Below, piece after piece: positions 55,060 through 64,000 of a stretch of DNA of 64,000 nt. This DNA is from Agapanthus africanus (taxonomy: Eukaryota > Streptophyta > Magnoliopsida > Asparagales > Amaryllidaceae): the NCBI GenBank assembly GCA_030015575.1, contig JASDDO010000001.1, forward strand, positions 511,929,772 through 511,993,771. Direction: 5' to 3'. Under the pieces are notes generated by a model. That model saw only the letters and a list, made by a program, of their open reading frames with translations. It did not search any database and was not told where the DNA came from. The position numbers were made by a program, and so were the translations under genes. Position 1 is the first letter of the stretch, and every line of letters starts with the position of its first letter.

Positions 55060-58000
55060 TTCTAGTTTCCTTTTTTCCAGTATTAATCATGATGAAAACA
55101 TTTCAGTTGAATGTTATTTAGAACTAATGTTATCTAGTTGTACTGTGACGTTATTTCAGTTTAGGAGCCTTACTTCTGCCCTTAACTTGTGTTTCATGTC
55201 ATATGTTTTGAGTGTTTTGTGATTAATTTGTTATGTGTATACTGTCATTAGATGTGAGGCTAAATAAAAGTCAAGATCGTTTTGAGTGGTGATTTTTCAG
55301 ATCCAGACCATATATCTTGAGGCAAAATATATTGTGAAGCCAAAAACGGGCACAAAAGTTACAAACTGATATTATTAATTGACAATCATGTTTTTCTATG
55401 CAACTATATAACCATGTTTGGGTGAGTTCCAAGGCCATATCAGGTGTCGTTGCTGGCAATTTCTAATATTTTGATTGTAAAGCAACAACAAAAATAATGT
55501 GTCAACAAATTTTTTTGGTAAAACGATCTCTACCATAGCTACATAGATAGTAACATCAGCAATAGTCACAACTTGATCGCTGCTCTAGATAATAATGCGG
55601 ATCTTATGCTCACGACATTCTCGATTATTCTAATGATTTTGCAAGTACACGTTCCAAATGCGAATATTTGTTAATGCATGTAGAGATGTATAAATGGAGG
55701 TTCAGGCTCAGACATGCCAGCTTCCAATAACACGTTGAAGAAATGAATAATGCTACAATTTCCCTCTTTAAAAGGGCCCTGATTATATTTGCAGTCTGGT
55801 CTAACACGTAGCAAGATGGCTGCGCATTGGTTGCATGCATTCTAGCATACAATCCAAGCTCGCCTTGCCATTTCTATAAGCTTGAAGCTTTAAGGCAAAT
55901 CGTCATCACCAAGACACATTTCCCCTTAATTACTTTTTAAGGTTACTTTGATTGTTTTTTCAATTCAAGATTCAGTTTTTATCACCCCTGGATTCACATA
56001 GGGTACACCCCTAAAGCCCTCAAAATTGAGCAAGGGAAGCTGCAAACCCCATCAAAATTACATATGAAAAAATAACGGTAGATGAAATTAGATGACGAGT
56101 GAAAGAACTTACAGGTATCAGTATCATCATCAACAACATCATTGCAACTGGAATTTGAGGCTAATATATGTCACAAACCTGCTAGGGTTTGGAGTTAGGT
56201 TAGCGAATAGCTGCAAATTTGTTACCACGCCATTTAAATAACCTTAAGAATCAGAAAGGGTTGCAGCTTTAGGGCAAGAACATAATCGCCTCCTCCGATC
56301 CAATTTGAAACCAAAAACGATATTTTTCTTTGACAATAATTAGGACAACCTGTTTGACAAATGAACAAATTATCATCAACATAACTTTGGTATAGGCTCC
56401 GATATATCAACATAACTTAAAAAATGGGTAAACTGCCTAAAACATTACTGTAGTGTGCCTCATCTAGACAAGATTACCCCCTAAAATGCTTTATTAGCAC
56501 GGATGGGCCCTCTGGCCATCGACAAAATCCCTTGACAAAACTCAGATTCAACACTAAATAACTCAAACGGTAGTGTTATTCAACTCTAGAACCGTTTGTG
56601 TGAGGGTTTGGGTTCATGGATATAGGGTGTCTTTGCTGTTTGCACTAATAAATCACTTGAAGGGGTATAACTACTATACAATGTAAACTGCATATATGTT
56701 TTGTGCTAATGCTGTCAACCCATAGAACAATTTACACGTACACAAAAATAGACATTACATAATAGGAAAACCAGGTAGCAGTTCACTTCATACAGAATCA
56801 ACCCGCATGGATACATTCGCTTCCTGCGAGCTTCATTTGTACATTGTTATCGCCGCCTTGTATCAACAGGAGCAGTTTTGGATCCGTAATGGCCACAGAA
56901 ATGTGATGCATTATGCCACTCTCCTTGCCGATGAGCCTGACCAAAGGCAAGACTAATATGTCAATGGATTTATAGTGTAATGCAGGCAGAATAAGATTTG
57001 CCATTCAGTTTGGTGGTGGATTCAAAACATGAAAGATAAACCAATAAATACAACTTGCATTTTCGCTTTTTTAGAACTATAAAGAATAGCTATTTCAGTC
57101 GAGATGGTATACACTATGAGCTTAAAATGCATGAGGAAAGTTTACTGTCCCAATAAACGTCAGGAGTTCATGGTATTATGGTAGAAACTATTTTGGTCAC
57201 ATGGTCATGGTTGATTTAATAAAAACACTGGCACCAGCTACATAGAAAGTGGACATCAAGTTAACAGTTACCCATATAGCTCGGATAAATTAATTTTTTG
57301 ATCCTTATCGACTTTTGGGACTTTGAGTTCATACCCCTTAATTAACTCCATTTTGATGAAAAAGACTCAGAAAGCGATCTTCATGATATTTGATACAGCA
57401 GGACTTTAAAATATAGAGTGAAAATTTGTAACAAAAAAGCCTTGAAAGTTTTCACAGATAAAAAAATTTGAAACATAAAAAGAGGCTATATGCTATTCAG
57501 ACATGTTGCACAGTACATATTAATTAGGACGCGCCAAAATCAACCTAATCATTCTATAACTATAGTCAGACATCAAAGTTAATAGTTAATGAAATAAGGT
57601 GTAAAAGGAAAGATTTTATCTATGGCTTCTTCAAGTCTACCTAAGATATTCTTTATTATGACTAATGAATAAAAGAACAAAAAGAAGATGATGGGGAATT
57701 CCCCGGAGTTCCTTTGATAGAGCTTATAACGATACTAGAAAACTATTACGTAAATAAGTTAAAAAAACGTATGCAATATAATCAAGTCATGGATAGGTAT
57801 GCTTGTAGATGAGTTTCAAATAACCTAGTTCTATAATAGTTTGCTTCAAGATGATTTTATTAATCAAATCATGCTATAACGTTTTGGGTCTGCGCTATTT
57901 AAAACGTGAAATACAAATCGACTCAAACTCATGCAAGTACCAGAGCTTCTCAATTCCAGAACTACACAAACCAAGTAAACAACTTACTAAAACAACAAGC

Positions 58001-58190
58001 ATTTGTCTCGGACTTGTGAGGTCGCCTGCATCGACCAATTTTCTCCAGTAAACTCAGCAAAGATTTTATCTTCTTGATGAAAGTAACAACTACAATATTC
58101 TGTTTCCACTTTCTCCACCATTGGTCTTTTCATCCATATGCTTTTTTAAGCCTAATTCTACTCTTTGCTATTTAACTACAATTGTACTTC
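55060..58190. other. AT-rich stretch, no firm gene
   Basis: A minus-strand frame at 56798-57004 (IDILVLPLVRLIGKESG, DPKLLLLIQGGDNNVQM) looks like a decayed exon but was not recognised. Nothing else stands out. Confidence 0.35.
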
Positions 58191-58197
58191 CTCCTAA

Positions 58198-59280
58198 TTG
58201 GAGCACTTAAAGCCTAAGTTGCACATGTCAATTTCTTGGTATGTACCTATATATCCTTCATGGGTGACTCTAAATTATACTCCTAAATATTCTATAGTGG
58301 TTCTCAGATCCATTTATAATCTTAATAAAAGGTTGATGCCTACTTCTAATAATTCTTTTTGTTTTTGGAAGGGTTTACAAGATTGTAGTGCCTGTTTTTA
58401 TACTCACATTTCCTGAAAGCTGGGCGACGGTAAGCAAATTCAGTTTTGGAATGATAAATGGACTTTATCTCAAGCTTTTTCTGAGGTATACCCTTCTCTT
58501 TACAATATTGTTTGGAATCGGCTTGCTTTAGTGCATACTCAAGGTTATTTTAATAACGGTAAGTGGGTTTGGAAAATTGCCTTCAATACTGTTATTCCTG
58601 CTAGAGATAGAGTTCATTTGCATAATCTTATGAGTGATCTTGCTCATCACACCATTATGCCTGATATTAGGGATACCTTCATTTGGACTGATTCTTCCAG
58701 TGACTTATTCACTGTTAAAACTGCTAATAACTCTATGCACGGTATTAACCTTCATTATCCTTCCTATGATGTTGTGTGGATTAAGTATTTTGCTTGGTTG
58801 TTAGTACAAGACAGGATTTTGACCAAAGATAATCTTATCAAGAGGGGTTGGTTTAACAATGCTGCATGCGTTTTTGACTCTTGTATGATTGAAACTTCTA
58901 ATCATCTCTTCTTTGATTGTAAAGTTGCTAAAGCTATTTGGAAAGATTTACTTCATGCATAATACTGGTCCAGATTCTTTCATTCATGCTATCACGAGTT
59001 GGAAAATTTCCAATATTGAGACTAGATTAGCTCATATGTGGTTACATTTACTATATTGATCTATTTGTTGGATCATTTGGAAATGTAGAAACAATAAAAT
59101 CTTTAATAATACTGATTGTTCTCATACTCAGAGGTTAAATAATATTCATTATCATTTTTTTAACTAGGTTGGTGGTTTGCCTAGCAAGAAAAAAAATATA
59201 TTCTTGCACCTCTTGAATTCAAAATTCTACAAGATTTGTATAATGAAGAGGTGGATGTACTTGTCAATAGACAATACAAC
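58198..59280 (+). mobile_element. LINE (non-LTR) 3' fragment with zf-RVT domain
   Basis: Reads KLGDGKQIQFWNDKW, FSEVYPSLY, FAWLLVQDRILTKDNLIKRG, ACVFDSCMIETSNHLFFDC and KAIWKDLLHA, the C-terminal zf-RVT region of plant L1-type reverse transcriptases. A TGA at 58414-58416 interrupts an otherwise continuous frame. Near 58960 the reading continues in another frame (GPDSFIHAITSWKISNIETR), so there is at least one indel. The RT core and endonuclease are missing: a 5'-truncated, dead copy. Confidence 0.85.
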
Positions 59281-59289
59281 CCTTTTTTG

Positions 59290-60229
59290 TTGCTACCGTG
59301 ATTATCCGCTATGATTTACTCTCTTATTTCTATATGAGGTATATGTTGCTAAGTTTAATCTTGCTGTTTGTCGGATAAATTTATTGATGATGTAATTATC
59401 CTTTCTGATCTTGTTGAAGAGGTCCATTCTCTAATAAGTTGTTACCTGTGTTTTAGTTTTTGCTTAGCCCTTAGGTTTAATGTTTAAAAATATAGGGATT
59501 TAATTTTTTCCGCTATGTTTGGTGATTTGAAATCTGGAGCTGGCTTTGACTTCTTGTTTCAGCTTTTATGCTTGCAAAAATCCTTTTAAAATATTACATT
59601 TCAACTGTAGTGTTTTTCTGCTTTTGTATAAAAAATACTTTTTATATTGCTTAATCTTTTTTATCACAGGTTACTTAGAAAATTCATTTCCTCTTTTTGG
59701 TTGTCTGTTGAGATGGATAATATTGTTACTGAAATTATTCTGGCATTTGGCAAAATGAAATTTAACATTATTTATACCTCATATAGAAAATTGTATCTAG
59801 GTTTCAGTTTATAAATATATTAGAGTCATAACCAGCATCCTGCACCATAATTACCTCAGTATCTCTATTGGAACACTATCCAATATACTTATCCTCAGAA
59901 GAGGTTAATTCAAAACTCTAATAGCATCTTTGTCATCCATGTCATCTTGGAAGCCTGAACCGATAACCGCCTTCCAGAGGAGGTTGTCGTTATCTTATAC
60001 CAAGAATATCCTCTTATGTTCATGATAGCTTCCTTTTGTTTCTTAAGAATTGGATTAATATATGCTTATTGCAACTAGTGCAAAAGCAATATCTGGTGTT
60101 GTACAAGATATTGCATGATTGACTAAATTGTCTAAGCAAATGATATGTCATTCATGCCAGTCCCTCTCCTTATAAGTCTAGAAGACATCTCTTTAGGAAG
60201 GATGACTCCATCACTTGCGGGTACACCAC
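59290..60229. other. No gene seen
   Basis: AT-rich sequence between the LINE remnant and the second Tat LTR. Confidence 0.5.
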
Positions 60230-61464
60230 TGTTTACCGCCGAAAGACGCGACCGGGACATTGGGACGTCCGAACCTGAATTTTGGGGGGCAGATGCTATT
60301 AAACGCTATCCGTCCACCTCCCCGAAGATGCCAAGTTGATTTATGGCACCGTATATCGAAGGTGTCAGCGGATGCGGCCGTTATAGCAGATTTCGTCAGA
60401 TTCCCCCTTATTTATGGGGGTTTTTGATTGTGGGGACGCTCTTCCCTGCAGGCGCAAACCCGTGCAGTTAATTACGCTACCGCAAAGCGGTAACAACTTT
60501 CTCCTTCTCCAGATGGTCACTTCGTGTCGTGGGTGTTTGTTTTGTTTTTGGTTGCCCGTGGATTGTATACGGAGACTAATTTATGTTGTCGCCCGAAGGG
60601 CGTGGACTAATCCAAATCCGTATTATCTTAGATTTAGATTTGGGTTTAAGGATCGTCAATCTCATTGAGACTAAGATCAACTTAAACGTTTGTTAAGGAT
60701 ACGTTAGTCTGATTTGAGACTAAGATCTACTTAACGAGGGGTTTTTAGGTTAATGATAGGTTAGTATAATTTTAGACTAAGATCAACTTAACGTTTGTCA
60801 AGGATACGTTAGTCTAATTTTAGACTAAGATCGACTTAACAGGATCATTTATATCCAACAAAAGAGCATTTAGGCTCTATTGTTTTAGTTTAGGGACATT
60901 GCGATCCATAAGGTTAAGGACATCATAATTCATGAGTTTAAAGACCTCACAGTCTAGATTAAGGACCTCACAGTCCAGTTTAAAGACGTCATAGTCTATG
61001 GGATTTAGTTTAGGGACATTACGGTTTAAAGACCTCACAGTCTATGGTAGTTTAGAGACGTCATAGTGTGTAAAGTTTAAGGACATCATAGTCCATGAGT
61101 TTAAAGACCCCACAGTCTATGGAATGTCTGGTTGTCGGGACCTATCACCTCTCTGAAGACGTTGAAGGATTACAACGACAAATATCGGATGAGTGAAGAA
61201 ATGTACCTTTGAACCAATGTGGGTTGGGAGATCTGCAGTCCAATTTGGGACTAAGATCAATTAATTAGATTATGAGCACATGGGCTCAGTTAATCTGAAT
61301 TGAGGACTTATGGCCAATTTGGGCTAAGTCCAATTAGGTTAAAATGTTTAACATTTATTTTGGGCTCAGTCTCATTTTATTTAACAATGCAGAGCATTGA
61401 TTTGGGTTGAATACTGAACACTTATTAGGGCTCTGGGCTTTATTGCTTAAAGAACAATTTATGT

Positions 61465-61760
61465 GGTGCACACGTGAGGAGCACGTGGTGCGCTTGGCGC
61501 TTTGCGCCAGACAATTAGCGCATTGCGCTTCTGGTGAAGTAGCGCATACGTGAGGAGCATTGGTGCGCTTGGCGCTTTGCGCCAGACAATGAGCGCAGAG
61601 CGCTTCTTATGAAGTAGCGCACACGTGAGGGGGACGTGGTGCGCTTGGCGCTCGCCAGTCAATGAGCGCAGAGCGCTTCTTATAAAGTAGCGCACACATG
61701 AGGAGCACGTGATACGCTTGGCGCTGAGCGCCAGTCAATGAGCGCAGTACGCTACTTTAA
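61465..61760. repeat. GGCGC palindrome tandem array in the second Tat LTR
   Basis: Four units of ~75 bases with TTGGCGCTTTGCGCCAG and GAGCGCAGAGCGCTTC hairpins and a CACACGTGAGG G-box-like core in each. Confidence 0.8.
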
Positions 61761-62181
61761 TTTTGGAGCGCTAAGGCTCTATTAAGCAGCTCCGCTTCCT
61801 GAGAATTAAATTCTCTCTTATAAGAGACTTTGTCTCATAGATTTAAGAACAAAGTTCTTATTTTTTTTATAGGAGATATTTCAATCTCTTAGGTTTTGAT
61901 GAAAGGGTTTGCCTTTATGGATCTGTGATCCTAAGAGAATTGAATTATTCTTCCCCTTTTTATAATGAGATGTTCATGATCTCTTTTTGTAAAAGACAAT
62001 TTATCTTATAGATCTATGATCTCAGAAAAGAAGTAAATTCTTCTTTTAAAATGAGATAATTTCGTCTTTCCGTTCCTTTTACCTTGAAGAGAATTTTCTT
62101 CTTCTACCAAGAGCTTGCTCTTCTTTTTGAGATTTCTCAAAGTTTATGGAGGTTCCTCTCTCTTGGACTTGAAGTCCTCGG

Positions 62182-62193
62182 TCCTTTATATAG
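62182..62193 (-). promoter_or_regulatory. Sense TATA box of the second Tat LTR
   Basis: Minus-strand CTATATAAAGGA, in the position of the first element's LTR TATA. Confidence 0.6.
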
Positions 62194-62524
62194 GGACGGC
62201 TGATTTGTTTAATCAGTTAAAGAGATCTTTTCTCTAATTGATTTGGGGATGTTTCCCCCGTTGGATCTTTGATCCAAGGGTTTCTGATTTACAGAAAGCA
62301 ATCTTCTTCTTTTTAACAAGATTGGTAAATCTTTCTCCTTACAGAATTTGTTCTGTATTTTGGTGATTTTTAATCACCAGTGGATCATTGATCCAACGAT
62401 GCTCTGATTTCAAAGCACAATCTTTTCTGTTTGGAAGATTCAACACAATTTTATTCTGGTCAACTGATGATTATTTAATCATGTCCGTTGGATGTTTAAT
62501 CCAAAGGTCCGAGAACATTCCGTT

Positions 62525-62745
62525 CTAGCGCTAGCGCTTATGCGTTTTGCACATGGTGTGCTGCTTAGAGCGCAGCGCACTTAGTGCTAGTGCACACATG
62601 CTTTGGACGTGGTGCGCTACTTGGAGCGCAGCGCTCTTAACACCAGCGCACACGTGCTTTGCACGTGGTGCGCTGCTTACGCGCAGCGCTCTTAGCGCTA
62701 GCGCACACATGCTTTGCACGTGGTGTGCTACTTCAGAGTCATGAA
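62525..62745. repeat. GCGC palindrome tandem array near the U3 start of the second Tat LTR
   Basis: About four ~60-base units with GAGCGCAGCGC, GCGCTAGCGC and GCACGTGGTG motifs, in the position of the G-box array of the first Tat element but with different sequence. Confidence 0.75.
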
Positions 62746-62948
62746 CTCTCAACGCTGGCACTCTTGGCATTAGCGCTAGCGCTAAAATGAAGCGCCGCTT
62801 TTGAATTTCAAAAATTTGAACAGAGCTTTGCTCTGATTAAGGAAACAAATGCCTCCACCGTTGCGCTCACGTGGCCCACACGTGAGTGCAGCAGTGGCAG
62901 AATCTCTGCCATTGGATCAACTGAGGAGTTGAAACGGCACTCAGTGCC

Positions 62949-62957
62949 TATAAATAT
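62949..62957 (+). promoter_or_regulatory. Antisense TATA box of the second Tat element
   Basis: TATAAATAT on the plus strand, about 100 bases inside the LTR edge, as in the first element. Confidence 0.65.
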
Positions 62958-63739
62958 GACCTTTGGCCCTTAAGATGACTTTTGTGCATCTTCGTCCTTG
63001 TTTCCCGAGAATTTATTCTCTTTTAGAACATAGCTCTTTTGCTTAAGAAAATTAAGAGTCAAAACTCTGTAAATTTTTTTTGGTAAGATTTAAACCTACT
63101 AACATAAGGTTTGCTCTTCTCAGATCTATGATCTTTTAAGATAAATTTTAAGATTTCTTAAACCATTAATTAAAACAGAGCTTTGCTCTTTCTCAGATCA
63201 TGGATCTAAAATATATCTTTAGGGTTTTACCCATTAACAGAGATTTGCTCTCTTAAAATCATAAATCTAAAGAGATCTTTCTTAGGGTCTCTTAACCCAT
63301 TTAAAGAAGAACTGGTAGAGTTCATCTTGCAGATCTTAAAAGACCTCAAAGCTTTGCTTTTTAGGGTTTCTTAATGAATTGTTTCATCTTCCTCACAGAG
63401 CATTGCTCTTTGGAAAAAAAATTTGGGGGGGAGGATTTTATTCCCCTCATGATTAACTATGACAAACGTTTGTCTATTGCAGAGCACTGCTGTCAATAGG
63501 AGATTTACTCCTTGGCCCGAGGGATCCCATTAAATGAGAATCTTCTGAGGATTTCCTCATTTAATGACAATCTCATCAAATGATGAGACTGTTTTATTAA
63601 TGATGATCTGTCATCTAGATTATGTGGGTCCCCTTTGGTCCCTTTTTACTACATTGCAGTGTGGTACGGATTTAAAGTGCCCAGTGATAGAATTTAATCT
63701 GTATTATTGACGGCTGAAAATTTATTCTTTTCTGCACAG

Positions 63740-64000
63740 GCACTGTCTTTCGACACTTCCTTCCCGTTCGTCCGTTCGGAAGGCAGATTCCCTGCAGCAC
63801 CAGTGGACCGAGAAGTTCTCGCACTGATCAAGGATCATGACCCGGAGCAGAAGAATCTCCATCTATGGGGAACATGTACAATCAAATTATCAGGGGTCGA
63901 CGGAGCTTTTCTTGCATGACACCCTCGGAGCCCTTTCCAGCGATCTTTTACGCCGACTCTCCCATGGTAAACTACGTTGTGGAGTAGGTCAATTGGATTT
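63740..64000 (+). CDS. Antisense PMD gene of the second Tat element, partial 5' end
   Basis: After a splice acceptor (TTTTCTGCACAG, ending 63739) the frame reads LSFDTSFPFVRSEGRFPAAP, VDREVLALIKDHDPEQKNLH, LWG, closely matching the start of the PMD protein of the first element (SFPFVRSEGGFPHAPVDR, LIKDHDPECKRLHLWG). The gene runs out of the window and seems to have about one break in the part seen. Preservation of this protein between diverged elements argues that it is useful to them. Confidence 0.65.

Larger units (their letters stand above)
60230..62847 (-). repeat. 3' LTR of the second Tat element (2618 bp)
   Basis: TGTTTACCGCC at 60230, and AAGGAAACA at 62847. It carries its own versions of the tandem motifs: GGACATC/GTCC units at 60890-61110, a ~75-base GCGCTTGGCGCTTTGCGCC array (61465-61760) and a ~60-base GCGCAGCGC array (62525-62745). 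Confidence 0.85.
60230..64000 (-). mobile_element. Second Tat-family retrotransposon, 3' end only (continues past the window)
   Basis: Same family, plan and orientation as the 12830-36184 element but clearly diverged. A complete 3' LTR (60230-62847) is followed by the polypurine tract (GGTGGAGGC on the minus strand, ~62850-62858), the antisense TATA box, the hairpin-rich leader, and the start of the antisense PMD gene. Shared landmarks include CCGTGGATTGTATACGGAGAC and ACGCTACCGCAAAGCGGTAAC. Whether it is whole cannot be judged from here. Confidence 0.85.

Overview
This window is nuclear DNA of a flowering plant, probably a eudicot. Almost all of it is nested transposable elements. A few broken or partial host genes show at the right: exons of a mitochondrial ATP-synthase 24-kDa-subunit (MGP1-like) gene, exons of a D-xylose-proton-symporter-like gene, a broken proline-rich protein gene, and one intact small membrane-protein ORF. 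No bacterial-type operon, CRISPR array, rRNA or tRNA gene was seen. All functional calls rest on recognising motifs by eye; no search was run.

Layout. (1) From before position 1 to 10026 is AT-rich sequence ending in GAACGTTACA, like the end of an LTR. A complete non-autonomous CACTA (En/Spm) transposon is inserted in it at 842-9127, with TTA target duplications and arrays of CCCCTACGG/CCGTAGGGG subterminal repeats. Inside the CACTA are a ~2.6-kb near-perfect palindrome, an extra direct copy of part of its arm, and two captured exons of an SH3-domain (SH3P-like) host gene. (2) At 10494-11300 are minus-strand exons of a second CACTA-type gene. The matching promoter end of a CACTA is at 36190-36544. 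The two halves are separated by (3) a very large Ty3/gypsy Tat-lineage retrotransposon, 12830-36184 (about 23.4 kb), in minus orientation, with 2.3-2.4-kb LTRs, AGGGG target duplications, gag, protease, and RT-RNaseH-second RNaseH-integrase. Between pol and the 3' LTR it carries a spliced gene on the opposite strand encoding a plant mobile domain (PMD) protein, with its own TATA box just outside the LTR. Its 3' region also holds a 158-bp tandem array and two arrays of short hairpins. (4) 36545-51010 holds the host gene pieces. Intron 1 of the MGP1-like gene is filled by a second LTR element (40836-48793, about 8 kb), which keeps gag-like sequence and has an antisense gene of the 'putative gypsy type transposon' kind but no pol that I can see. 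(5) 51-60 kb is AT-rich, with one membrane-protein ORF (54536-55057) and a LINE 3' fragment (about 58198-59280). (6) 60230 to the window end is a second Tat element of the same family and orientation: a complete LTR (60230-62847), then the antisense promoter and the beginning of its PMD gene.

Main themes. Two unrelated LTR families here have the same plan: an antisense extra gene between the coding region and the 3' LTR, driven by a TATAAATAG box just inside the element. The elements are also rich in short palindromes repeated in tandem, including hairpins whose stems vary while the loop is constant. Insertion order inferred from nesting: the second CACTA first, then the LTR-like sequence and the Tat element within it, and the first CACTA inside the LTR-like sequence. 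The Tat LTRs differ by about 1% and the LTR pair in the MGP1-like intron by very roughly 7%, so the Tat element is the younger of those two.
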